A DNA stretch of 64,000 bases, taken from NCBI GenBank assembly GCA_031553755.1, contig JAVBKZ010000021.1, positions 134,193 to 198,192 of the forward strand, given 5' to 3'. The DNA comes from JAIRVZ01 sp031553755 (lineage in GTDB: Bacteria; Bacteroidota; Bacteroidia; Bacteroidales; Azobacteroidaceae). Under the pieces are notes generated by a model. The model was given only the letters and a program-made list of their open reading frames with translations. It was not told the origin of the DNA and did not search any database. Of the stretch, positions 10,406 through 19,644 are shown one piece after another (within the stretch, counting starts at the first letter, position 1; the number at the start of each line of letters is the position of its first letter). The position numbers and the translations under genes were made by a program.

Positions 10406-13009
10406 ATGAGAAAAATATCATTAATAATAAGTCTTGTCGCTACTTTTTTCTTGTCAGGAATGATGTCTTATGCGCAAGAATGGCAGATGAAACAGGCGCG
10501 TATTATGACTTCATGGTCTGAAAAAATAGATCCGGAAAATGTATTGCCCGAATATCCCCGTCCACAGATGGTACGTGGTAATTGGTTGAATTTGAATGGT
10601 ATTTGGGATTTTACACAAGCCAATTCATATCATTCCAAACGACCATACGACTATAAGATCCTTGTGCCTTTTCCGATGGAATCTGCCATTTCCGGATTGA
10701 AATGGACTGATTTAGCGAATCAATACGGAGGAAAAGGATACATCTATCGTCGCTTTTTTACTATTCCGGAAAACATGAAAGGGAAGAAGATTCTACTGCA
10801 TTTTGGAGGGGTAGGTTGTTTCAGTGAGATTTGGATTGATGAAGCCAAGGTCGGTAATCATTTAGGGGAATATGACCCATTTTATTTTGATATTACTTCA
10901 TCTTTGAAAACAGATAGGGAACAACATGAAATTTCTGTAGTCGTACAAGATTATCAAAATCATGGGGGAACTCCTACCGGAAAACAAAAAACCAATGAAA
11001 AAGGAATTTGGTATACTCCAAGTACTGGTATTTGGCAAACCGTATGGCTCGAAGCCGTAAATGATGTTTACATTCGCAAACTAGACATAACTCCTGATAT
11101 AGACAAAAAAGAAATAAATATAACCACCTTCGCTTCTTCTGTATCCGATTCATATAATGTTGAGCTTGAAATATATGATGGAGAAAAACTGATTTCTAAA
11201 ACAAGTGATGTTAAAACGGATAAAAATAAGGCGATTCAAATACCGGATATGAAACTTTGGAGCCCGGACAACCCATTTCTTTATGATCTGAAAATAAATC
11301 TTTATGAGAATGGAAATCTTGTAGATACTGTCAGAAGTTATTTTGGTATGCGTAAAGTTAATATGGGAACCTTTGCCGGACGACCTTGTATTTTGCTGAA
11401 TAATGAATATATTTTCCAACATGGTGTTTTGGATCAGGGATATTGGCCGGATGGTATATATACGGCTCCTTCGGATGAAGCGTTGAAATATGACCTTGAA
11501 GTTACCAAAAGACTTGGCATGAATATGACCCGCAAGCATATTAAAATAGAACCGGCACGTTGGTATTATCATTGCGACAAGTTAGGATTGTTGGTTTGGC
11601 AGGATATGCCTACTTCTTCAGGAGATCCTAAGTATGCAGGGATGGGAACCAAACGCGATAATTTTCATCGGGAAATGAAACTCATGATTGAAAATTTGAA
11701 GAATCATCCGAGTATTATTATGTGGGTAGTTTATAATGAAGGTTGGGATCAACCGGCCGACAATGCTATTGTAAAACAAGGAGTGGATATTGTTCGTGCC
11801 GCGGATAGCACTCGTTTGGTTAATGGAACCAGCGGATGGAGAGATATAGAATATGGAGATATCAAAGATACCCATTGGTATCCTAAACCAAATTTATTTC
11901 CCAATCATGAAAATAAGCGAGCTGTTGTTTGTGGAGAATATGGAGGAATCACACTTCGTATTGACGGACATCAATGGCTTGGTGGTAGCAATATGACTTA
12001 TACGGAAGTAAAAACATCCGATGCGCTGAAAAATACGTTTAACGAACATACAGATCGAGTCCTTACATTGGGAGCGGAAGGAATTTGCGCGGCGGTATAT
12101 ACGCAAATAACAGATGTGGAAGACGAAGAAAACGGATTGATGACTTACGACCGGAAAGTAATAAAAGTAAATGAAGCCGAAATGAACGTCATAGCCAATA
12201 AAATCAAACATAATTATACGCATGGGGTTGTAGAAGTGCTGCCTTTTTCCCGGGAAAATCACAGTAAAGCAAATTGGAAATTTCTCAAAACGACAACTCC
12301 TCTTTCGGGTGCAAATTGGAAAGAAATTAGCTATAATGATTCGGATTGGGAGTTAGGGCAAGCTCCATTCGGCAATGACATTTCCTTGACAGAGAATTTC
12401 AATATCAGTTATAAAATCGCGAATTGGACTACTTCTTACATTTATATGCGCCGTACTGTGGAATTTAATGATTTACTGACTTCTGAAAACATAGATAATC
12501 TTAGAGCTTATGTATTTCATGATGAAGATTGTTTGGTGTATCTTAATGGTATCCTAATTGGTCAGTGGACTGGATTTGAAACTCGATATCAATGTAAGTT
12601 ATTGAATATGAGTCAAGTGAAGGCGGCTATAAAATTAGGACAACCCAATGTTTTGGCAGTTTGTTGTAAGCAAACAACAGGCGGGCAGTTTGTTGATATT
12701 GGATTTTGTCTTTATGATATAGAACGTAAACAGGTTATGAAACCTACTTCTTTCAAAACTCCCATAATTGATAAAAAAAATGTGACTTTACAGATAATTC
12801 CCAATCCGACAAAATCAGAATTTTCTCTAAATATAGGAGAAAAAGAACATATTTCAGGTATTTCCTTGTTTGATATCTCTGGGAAAATAGTGAAAAATTT
12901 TTCTCCTCAGGAAAGCTATAGTATCAGAGACATTAATGATGGAATATACATTGTCAGGGCAAATACTTCTATTGGGCAACTTTCCGGGCGTTTATTGGTA
13001 AATAAATAA
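10406..13009 (+). CDS. GH2 family glycoside hydrolase, T9SS-tagged
   Basis: After a signal peptide ending near MSYAQ come a GH2 sugar-binding jelly-roll (about 60-215), an Ig-like domain (about 220-330) and a TIM barrel. The acid/base is Glu445 in VVYNEGW and the likely nucleophile is Glu511 in VVCGEYGG. Members include beta-galactosidases, beta-mannosidases and beta-glucuronidases; sequence alone does not settle which. A further jelly-roll-like domain (about 630-780, with WELGQAPFG and YMRRTVEF) precedes a T9SS type A tail containing IIPNPTKSEF. It sits 52 bases after the GH115 gene and 24 before the GH38 gene. Confidence 0.85.
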   Translation: MRKISLIISLVATFFLSGMMSYAQEWQMKQARIMTSWSEKIDPENVLPEYPRPQMVRGNWLNLNGIWDFTQANSYHSKRPYDYKILVPFPMESAISGLKWTDLANQYGGKGYIYRRFFTIPENMKGKKILLHFGGVGCFSEIWIDEAKVGNHLGEYDPFYFDITSSLKTDREQHEISVVVQDYQNHGGTPTGKQKTNEKGIWYTPSTGIWQTVWLEAVNDVYIRKLDITPDIDKKEINITTFASSVSDSYNVELEIYDGEKLISKTSDVKTDKNKAIQIPDMKLWSPDNPFLYDLKINLYENGNLVDTVRSYFGMRKVNMGTFAGRPCILLNNEYIFQHGVLDQGYWPDGIYTAPSDEALKYDLEVTKRLGMNMTRKHIKIEPARWYYHCDKLGLLVWQDMPTSSGDPKYAGMGTKRDNFHREMKLMIENLKNHPSIIMWVVYNEGWDQPADNAIVKQGVDIVRAADSTRLVNGTSGWRDIEYGDIKDTHWYPKPNLFPNHENKRAVVCGEYGGITLRIDGHQWLGGSNMTYTEVKTSDALKNTFNEHTDRVLTLGAEGICAAVYTQITDVEDEENGLMTYDRKVIKVNEAEMNVIANKIKHNYTHGVVEVLPFSRENHSKANWKFLKTTTPLSGANWKEISYNDSDWELGQAPFGNDISLTENFNISYKIANWTTSYIYMRRTVEFNDLLTSENIDNLRAYVFHDEDCLVYLNGILIGQWTGFETRYQCKLLNMSQVKAAIKLGQPNVLAVCCKQTTGGQFVDIGFCLYDIERKQVMKPTSFKTPIIDKKNVTLQIIPNPTKSEFSLNIGEKEHISGISLFDISGKIVKNFSPQESYSIRDINDGIYIVRANTSIGQLSGRLLVNK

Positions 13010-13033
13010 AATATACGAACAATATTCAATATT

Positions 13034-16000
13034 ATGAAAACAATGTTCACTCCTTCTAAAAAGATTGGAGTTCTTCTTTTATCTTTATCCTTTGCCTTAC
13101 CATTATTTTCTGAAGGTAATTATGTTCCTCTTGTACTTTCGGGTTATAATGCCGATTTGGTATGTGAGAGCGATTGTAGTGGAATGCCTACCATAGATAA
13201 AGAACATTATTTTTATTCGGCAGCAAAAAAAGCCGCCGGAGCAATTCCGCAAACATTGGTTTCCAAAATGGGAGTCACTTACAATCTGGCGCCTTTTGGA
13301 ACAGAAAATTCTCTTTTGCTAAAAGGAAGCGGTGGTGTAAAACAAGCTGTATTAACTTTAAGTACACCAACTCAAATGAGGGAACTTTGGTTTTTAGGTT
13401 TATCGGCCGACAAGCAACGCGATATTGAGATAACGGTAGGATATACAGACAATACATTGTCCGAAAAATTTAAAATATCTTTTCCCGATTGGTTCCAAGC
13501 TACTTCTGACAACGTTTCTTATTATGGTTTAGGTCGTATTAAAACATCGGGAGTATACGATGAACGTCTGCAATTTAGTTTGTATGAGCGAATTGTGCCT
13601 GTGAACTCAGAAAAGACGGTAAAATCTATCAATGTGCAATATACGGGAACTGATGGTTCGGCGGTTGTTATTGCAGTTTCCGCGCTGATTAGTGGAGAAC
13701 GTGATAATAATGAACTGTATATGGTAGCCAATGCGCATTTTGACACGCAATACGATTGGGATGTTCAAACAAGTATTGACGAAAATATAAAAAAAACATT
13801 GGAGGGAAATTTTAACTTATTTAAAAAATATCCAGCCTATCAGTTTAATTTTGAAGGAGCAATAAAATACATGTTTGCAAAAGAATATTATCCTCAACTA
13901 TATGAAGAATTGAAGGGCTATGTATCATCAGGTAACTGGCATATCAGTGGAGGTTCGATTGATGCAAATGATGTGATGGTTCCTTCGGCAGAATCAATTA
14001 TTCGTAATTTTTTGCTCGGACAGGAATTTTATAAGAAAGAATTTGGCAGAAAAGGAGGTGATGATATGATGTTGCCTGATTGCTTTGGCTTCCCTTATTC
14101 TTTGCCGACATTAGGAAAACATTGTGGAATTGTCGGTTTTCATACACAAAAATTATCTTGGGGGTCGGCCTACAATTACGATGATTTACCTCATTTCGGT
14201 TTATGGCAGGGTGTTGATGGTTCGCAAATATATGCGGCGCTTAAAGGAGGATCTTATATGACAGAGTATAAGGAAAATTTAGCCTATAACTATGGCATGT
14301 TAAATGAGATTTCAGGTAATAAGGCCAAGTTTGGAGTGTCAAAGGCTTTGCGCTATTTTGGAACCGGAGACAGGGGAGGAAGTGTTACGGAGGAAACTGT
14401 TGATTGGTTGGAAAAAAGTAAGGCTTCAACCGGTTTCGTTAATGTGAAAGTGGTTACACCCGATCAATTCTTTGAAAGTATTACACCAACAGAACATTCC
14501 AAATTACTTGTATGGAACAACGAATTACCAATGAAAGAACATGGTGTGGGATGTTATACATCACAAACTATTTTAAAATACTGGAATAGAAAAGGTGAAT
14601 TATTGGCGGATGCTACTGAGAAATCATCAGTACTTGCTGATTGGATAGGGGGGCTTCCGTATCAATCGGATATTATACGAGATTCGTGGATCAGATTGTT
14701 GTGGCACCAGTTTCATGATGATCTTACCGGAACATCTATTCCGAAGGCTTATGTGTACACTCGCAACGATTTAATTTTAGGACAATTGGATTTGTCTCGT
14801 ACATTAAATAACGCGGCAGGCGCAATTTCCCGTAAAATGAACACGCAGGTAGTAGGTATTCCAATTGTTGTATACAATCCTCTTTCAATACAACGCGAAG
14901 ATATTGTAGAGGCGGCGATAACATTGACATCTCAACCTTCTGACATTAGCATTTATAACTCTTCGGGTGATGTTGTGCCTGCACAGATAATAAATTATAA
15001 AAATGGTGTACTTTCTTTTATATTCAAAGCTGATGTGCCCTCATTAGGATATACAACTTATGATTTACGATTGAATGATGACGCTTCTTCAAAAATAACG
15101 AGCACCTTACAAACAACTCAAAACACAATTGAAAACAATGAGTATGTAATTGCACTAAATCAATCGGGAGATATTCAATCTATCATAGATAAAAAACAGG
15201 GAAATAAAGAATTGCTGAAATCTCCGATCCGACTTTCTATGCAACTTGATAAACCGGAAAAATATTGGTCGTGGGAGATAAGTTGGACTGATAATCAGCG
15301 TACTCCTTACGGATATGTAAATGATAAAACTGAAATAAGTATTTCGGAAAAAGGACCTCTAAGATCGGCATTAAAAATAAGCCGTACAAAAAATGGATCG
15401 CAGTTTGTTCAATATGTCCGTATGACTTCAGGAGTAAATGAAGATCGAATAGACTTTGTAAACGAGGTGGATTGGCAAAGTAAAGAAACTTTGTTGAAAG
15501 TGGAATTTCCTCTGACTGTCAATAACGAAAAAGCTACTTACGATATTTCTATTGGAACAATTGAACGTGGAAACCGTATTTCTACATTGCATGAAGTAGC
15601 CGGACATCAGTGGGCTGATATGACACACAACGACAAATCGTATGGAATTTCTATTTTAAATGACTGTAAATATGGATGGGACAAGGTCGACAATAATACT
15701 ATTCGACTTACACTGATACATACTCCGGGTACAGCTACTGCTTTACGAGAATATCAACGGCTTCAGGATTTGGGTTTGAATAAATTTACTTATTCATTTT
15801 ACCGTCACATGAATGAATGGAATGAAACTACTCAATGGCAAGCATCTAAATTAAATCAACCTTTGATGGCTTATGAAGCTCCAAAACATGAAGGAACTTT
15901 AGGTAAGTCATTTGAATTTGTAAAATTAAATACGGAAAAAGTTGCGATAAAAGCATTGAAAAAGGCAGAAGCTTCGAACAATATGATTATACGTGTTTAT

Positions 16001-17566
16001 GAATTGACAGGTGAAAATCATGATAATGTAGAGATTACTTTCCCTGCCAATATTATGTCGGCCAAAGAAGTAAATGGTTTGGAAGAAGAGATGGGAAATC
16101 TGGTTTTTTTTGGAAATAAAATATCTTTCAATATTACTAAATATCAACCTAAAACGTTTGCTGTCAAATTAGCGGATTATGTAGATGAAAAATTCTCAGA
16201 ACCTTCGTCAACTAATGTGGATTTGGAGTACAATATTGATGTTATGAGTTCGGATTCTAAAAAAACTGATGGACGTTTTGGTTCTTCTAACTTTGTTTAT
16301 CCGTCAGAATTGTTTTCCAATGAAATAATGTCAGACGGAGTCAAATTTAAAGTAGGCCCTCGCCAAGATGGCTTGAAAAACGCGATTCAGTGTGAAGGAC
16401 AAGAGATAAATTTACCACAAGCTACTTCAAACAAGAAACTTTATATCTTGGCAGCGAGTCAAAATATAAATGGGTCTTCTGTTGAGTTTTTAGTGGACGG
16501 CATAGCTCATTCGGTAAGTGTATCTTATTTTGCCGAATATGTCGGAACATGGGGAACTGCATTTGCAGAACAAAGTTACAGAAAAGAAAATGTCGCGTTT
16601 ACTGCCACTCATCGTCATAACTATTCGCAAAATAAAAATGATGCATATTCTTATTTGTACATTTACAAATACATGATTCCTATTGATGGAAATGCTAAAA
16701 AATTGACATTACCTGAAAAATCAGATGTAATTGTATTCGCGGCATCAGTGTCGGACAATGAAAATGATGATGCGACACCCATAACGAAAATTTATAACTT
16801 GCCTGAATACGAAGACATTGTTCCCGAAGTTGGAGTTGGCGTGTGTGGTATGCGGTTGATTCCAAAAACTGTAACTGCTTCAGGATATACTAAAGCTGCT
16901 GAAGCTCCTGAAATGGCGATAGACAACGATTCATATACAAAGTGGTGTGACAATACTTCTACAGTCAAAACATTGACGTATACTTTTGAAAAAGACGTTA
17001 AAATTTGTCAATGGAATGTGTTACATGCAGGTTTGGAAGGAGACAGCAAGATAACATCCGGTTTCAAGCTACAAGCATACAATACCGCAAACCAAAGTTG
17101 GAATGATATTGATATTGTCACAAATAACACTCAAAACAAAACAGCGCGTTTAATAGGGCCTTTTATAACAAATCAAATACGGCTTTACATAACTAAAGAA
17201 GAACAAGATGGAGTAAAAGCCGCTCGCATTTATTCGTTCGATGTTTATGGCTCTGAAGCAGACAATACAAATATTACAGATGCCAAGTTGGAAGAAACAA
17301 TTAAACTGCAAAATTATCCCAATCCATTTGCTAAAAGTACCATTATTTCCTGCACGCTTCCGTTAGGAACAAACAAAGCTCGCCTTAATATATATGACCT
17401 GACAGGTAACTTAGTATCCTCTCAAATATATCAGGTAGCAGGAGGGGAAAATCAAATAGTTTGGAACAATTCGGTTAATTTATCAGGAATGTATTTTTAT
17501 ACTGTTTCCGCTATTAGTTCGGGAAGCGTAATACAACAAGGAACCGGAAAAATGTTGATAGAATAA
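13034..17566 (+). CDS. GH38 alpha-mannosidase with discoidin-like domain, T9SS-tagged
   Basis: The N-terminal signal peptide is followed by a domain of about 200 residues. The GH38 catalytic domain then begins at about residue 229 with NAHFDTQYDW (zinc-site His235 and Asp237). The retaining nucleophile is Asp349 in LPDCFGFPYS. The usual GH38 middle helical and large beta-sandwich domains follow to about 1050. Residues about 1280-1415 look like an F5/8 type C domain (EMAIDNDSYTKWCDN, ARIYSFDVYG), then a T9SS type A tail with NYPNPFAKST. Family members cleave alpha-mannosides. At 1510 residues it is longer than a plain GH38 because of the added modules. It is the last gene of the plus-strand operon, just before a terminator. 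Confidence 0.9.
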   Translation: MKTMFTPSKKIGVLLLSLSFALPLFSEGNYVPLVLSGYNADLVCESDCSGMPTIDKEHYFYSAAKKAAGAIPQTLVSKMGVTYNLAPFGTENSLLLKGSGGVKQAVLTLSTPTQMRELWFLGLSADKQRDIEITVGYTDNTLSEKFKISFPDWFQATSDNVSYYGLGRIKTSGVYDERLQFSLYERIVPVNSEKTVKSINVQYTGTDGSAVVIAVSALISGERDNNELYMVANAHFDTQYDWDVQTSIDENIKKTLEGNFNLFKKYPAYQFNFEGAIKYMFAKEYYPQLYEELKGYVSSGNWHISGGSIDANDVMVPSAESIIRNFLLGQEFYKKEFGRKGGDDMMLPDCFGFPYSLPTLGKHCGIVGFHTQKLSWGSAYNYDDLPHFGLWQGVDGSQIYAALKGGSYMTEYKENLAYNYGMLNEISGNKAKFGVSKALRYFGTGDRGGSVTEETVDWLEKSKASTGFVNVKVVTPDQFFESITPTEHSKLLVWNNELPMKEHGVGCYTSQTILKYWNRKGELLADATEKSSVLADWIGGLPYQSDIIRDSWIRLLWHQFHDDLTGTSIPKAYVYTRNDLILGQLDLSRTLNNAAGAISRKMNTQVVGIPIVVYNPLSIQREDIVEAAITLTSQPSDISIYNSSGDVVPAQIINYKNGVLSFIFKADVPSLGYTTYDLRLNDDASSKITSTLQTTQNTIENNEYVIALNQSGDIQSIIDKKQGNKELLKSPIRLSMQLDKPEKYWSWEISWTDNQRTPYGYVNDKTEISISEKGPLRSALKISRTKNGSQFVQYVRMTSGVNEDRIDFVNEVDWQSKETLLKVEFPLTVNNEKATYDISIGTIERGNRISTLHEVAGHQWADMTHNDKSYGISILNDCKYGWDKVDNNTIRLTLIHTPGTATALREYQRLQDLGLNKFTYSFYRHMNEWNETTQWQASKLNQPLMAYEAPKHEGTLGKSFEFVKLNTEKVAIKALKKAEASNNMIIRVYELTGENHDNVEITFPANIMSAKEVNGLEEEMGNLVFFGNKISFNITKYQPKTFAVKLADYVDEKFSEPSSTNVDLEYNIDVMSSDSKKTDGRFGSSNFVYPSELFSNEIMSDGVKFKVGPRQDGLKNAIQCEGQEINLPQATSNKKLYILAASQNINGSSVEFLVDGIAHSVSVSYFAEYVGTWGTAFAEQSYRKENVAFTATHRHNYSQNKNDAYSYLYIYKYMIPIDGNAKKLTLPEKSDVIVFAASVSDNENDDATPITKIYNLPEYEDIVPEVGVGVCGMRLIPKTVTASGYTKAAEAPEMAIDNDSYTKWCDNTSTVKTLTYTFEKDVKICQWNVLHAGLEGDSKITSGFKLQAYNTANQSWNDIDIVTNNTQNKTARLIGPFITNQIRLYITKEEQDGVKAARIYSFDVYGSEADNTNITDAKLEETIKLQNYPNPFAKSTIISCTLPLGTNKARLNIYDLTGNLVSSQIYQVAGGENQIVWNNSVNLSGMYFYTVSAISSGSVIQQGTGKMLIE

Positions 17567-17573
17567 CAAACAG

Positions 17574-17610
17574 CAAGGGCATCCGAAAACTCCCGATGCC
17601 CTTGTTTTTA
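17574..17610 (+). terminator. Intrinsic terminator closing the first carbohydrate operon
   Basis: A perfect 10-bp stem (CAAGGGCATC at 17574-17583, pairing with GATGCCCTTG at 17595-17604) with an 11-base loop is followed by a run of T. It begins 8 bases after the GH38 stop codon. The facing gene on the other strand ends at 17707, so the hairpin may serve both directions. Confidence 0.85.
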
Positions 17611-17706
17611 TTCATAAAAGAAACCCTATATTGATTTGATAATAAATTTTATGAATACTGAAAGTTTGGTTAATTGTTTCTGTTAAAAATGAATCTTTCC
17701 TAAATA

Positions 17707-18249
17707 TTAATGGACAGCCAATTGAATATCAAACCGCCCGGAAGTTACATTAATAACAGAATCACCTAAATGTTTGAACGATTCGTTTGAAAAACGGGAA
17801 TGTCCGGGAAATTGAAACTGTCCACTTACAACCATGTTTATGGTGTCGAATTTAGTTAATATTATTTCCCCGATTTCTTTTCCTCCAAAAATATAAGATG
17901 ATTCATTCTTTTTAGTTGGATAATAAATGACTTCATTTATTTTCTTTCTTACATTTTCTTTAGGGTTTAATACGAGTAACGATATGGATGCACCGCTTTT
18001 AGAATCAGCGCCTAAACTTAATAATCTCAGGTCTTTAGAATAAGTTGCTCCGATCGGATTATTTTTCCAAAACACTGTTTTTTTTGAATTTACAAATAAT
18101 TTTCCATCGATATAACAGCCAAGAGTATTAATTCCTGATTCTGATTTTTGTGGTAATTCTGTGAATTCTTCATTTTCTTTAATATTATCACAAGAGTATA
18201 AAAAAAACAGGCACATAAATGTGATTTCTATGAGTTTCAAAGGTTTCAT
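17707..18249 (-). CDS. Small lipoprotein, DUF6252-like
   Basis: This 180-residue protein starts with a lipoprotein signal whose lipobox is LYSC, with Cys20 as the acylation site. The mature part is beta-rich. The patterns NTLGCYIDGKLFV, EIILTKFDTINMVVSGQFQF and VTSGRFDIQLAV resemble small DUF6252-type lipoproteins of Bacteroidota. No enzymatic residues are evident and the function is unknown. It is transcribed toward the GH38 terminator and appears monocistronic, 321 bases downstream of mnmD. Confidence 0.75.
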   Translation of the reverse strand: MKPLKLIEITFMCLFFLYSCDNIKENEEFTELPQKSESGINTLGCYIDGKLFVNSKKTVFWKNNPIGATYSKDLRLLSLGADSKSGASISLLVLNPKENVRKKINEVIYYPTKKNESSYIFGGKEIGEIILTKFDTINMVVSGQFQFPGHSRFSNESFKHLGDSVINVTSGRFDIQLAVH

Positions 18250-18292
18250 GATTTTAATATTTTTAGATACGTAAGATAAATAACTTAATCCG

Positions 18293-18300
18293 CTAAAGTA
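18293..18300 (-). promoter_or_regulatory. Possible -7 element for the lipoprotein gene
   Basis: On the minus strand the sequence reads TACTTTAG, one base from the Bacteroidota TAnnTTTG -7 consensus. It lies about 45 bases upstream of the lipoprotein start. No convincing -33 element is seen. Confidence 0.35.
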
Positions 18301-18493
18301 ATACCTCCTTTCTGTTCATAACGGTTTCATTAGAATTATTATAATGTGTCAGCGTTAATGTCATAGCAACACAAAAATATAGATTAATTTTGAATTATTA
18401 ACAATAATTAAGTATGTTATATAACATAAATAAAATTGAAAGGCTTTTATATTCAGAGATGAGGTCTAAATCCTTATATGAATAAGATCAGAA

Positions 18494-18533
18494 AATTAAT
18501 ACAAAAAAAACTTTAATTTTTTATGTATTAATT
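18494..18533 (-). terminator. Possible AT-rich terminator after mnmD
   Basis: This lies in the 321-base gap between mnmD and the lipoprotein gene. AATTAATACA (18494-18503) pairs with TGTATTAATT (18524-18533) around a 20-base AT-rich loop. The stem has little GC and no strong T tract, so it is a weak candidate. The rest of the gap holds only the possible promoter listed separately. Confidence 0.35.
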
Positions 18534-18570
18534 ATCGTTCAAAATATGATTGATGTTGATAATTAGGTTT

Positions 18571-19233
18571 TTAAGGTGTGATTTTGACAGCTCTCAACAT
18601 TTCTCTTTTTCCTGGAGGCCCGGGAAGTCTTTCCACCGTAAATCCCGAAGATTGCAACATTCTTCTGATATTTCCTTTGGCGCAGTAAGTTGTGAGTATT
18701 CCTTCCGGCTTGGTATTGGCATAAATAGTATTGAAAATTTCCTGCGACCACACTTCGGGTTGTTTATCGGGAGCAAAAGCGTCATAATAAATCAAATCGT
18801 ATTGTAGGGAGGGATTGAACGCCGAAAAATCGGATTTGATTTTTTGAATGGAAAAATAGTCTGTAATCCGAGCGGGAATTTCCCAATCGCAATCATGGAT
18901 ATTTTTAAACAAAAAATGGTCTTTTTCAGGAAATTTCGAAGTGTAATTTAATTGATTGGTTATTGAAGCAGGTAACGGATATTTTTCTATGGAAGTGTAA
19001 TTGATTTTCAATCCTCGTTTTTCCGATTCAATTGCCGTCAAAAAAGCGTTCAAACCTGTGCCGAATCCAAACTCCAATATGTTTAATTCTTTCTTGTTAC
19101 AATGAAGAAGTCCCGTTTCGATGTATACATGTTGCGACTCCTGAATGGCTCCGTTTACAGAATGATAATGTTCGTCTATTTCCGGAACATATAGCGTTTG
19201 GGAACCATCGGCAGTCAGTTGAATTTCAGGCAT
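18571..19233 (-). CDS. mnmD: MnmD-type tRNA 5-aminomethyl-2-thiouridine methyltransferase
   Basis: The protein has 220 residues and a class I SAM-binding fold: LEFGFGTGLNAFL is motif I and YDLIYYDAFAPDKQPEVWS is the signature of the MnmC N-terminal (DUF752) family. The C-terminus reads GPPGKREMLRA. The family transfers the last methyl group in mnm5s2U34 formation in tRNA. In Bacteroidota it usually occurs without the FAD oxidase half of MnmC, as here. It follows the thioesterase gene by 12 bases and is probably cotranscribed from the cysS promoter. Confidence 0.9.
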   Translation of the reverse strand: MPEIQLTADGSQTLYVPEIDEHYHSVNGAIQESQHVYIETGLLHCNKKELNILEFGFGTGLNAFLTAIESEKRGLKINYTSIEKYPLPASITNQLNYTSKFPEKDHFLFKNIHDCDWEIPARITDYFSIQKIKSDFSAFNPSLQYDLIYYDAFAPDKQPEVWSQEIFNTIYANTKPEGILTTYCAKGNIRRMLQSSGFTVERLPGPPGKREMLRAVKITP

Positions 19234-19245
19234 ATTTATTCCTGA

Positions 19246-19644
19246 TTAAGCAAAAGGAAGTTTGATGTCTTTTCTAAAGGCTGTCGCGTAAAAAGACGCG
19301 ATTAATTCGTCTTTTTCATTTGTGATGTCAACCTGAAATGAGGCTAATTTTTTATGTAAATTCACTAATTTAGCTTCAGCGAAAAGGGTTCCTTGCGATA
19401 CTCCTTTATAATAAGAAATACTGGTTTGAATAGAGACGGCCAAATTTCCGTAAGCATTGACGGCCGCGGCAAAAGCCAAATCGGCCAAAGTGAAAATAGC
19501 GCCACCCTGAACTACGTTTCCCGCGTTAAGGTGCATTTCTTTGATTTTCATTTTGGCTTTTGCCCAACCCGGTTCTACGTCAATCAATTCGACTCCGGAA
19601 AAAGCCGCGTATCTGTCTTCTTTGAAAAATTCTTTGATTTCCAT
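19246..19644 (-). CDS. PaaI-family hotdog thioesterase
   Basis: The protein has 132 residues with the single-domain hotdog pattern: NVVQGGAIFTLADLAFAAAVNA carries the helix and active-site region, followed by SIQTSISYYKG and the C-terminal strand ELIASFYATAFRK. PaaI-type enzymes hydrolyse acyl- or aryl-CoA thioesters; the substrate here is unknown. Its ATG directly follows the cysS stop codon with no spacer, which suggests translational coupling. Confidence 0.85.
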   Translation of the reverse strand: MEIKEFFKEDRYAAFSGVELIDVEPGWAKAKMKIKEMHLNAGNVVQGGAIFTLADLAFAAAVNAYGNLAVSIQTSISYYKGVSQGTLFAEAKLVNLHKKLASFQVDITNEKDELIASFYATAFRKDIKLPFA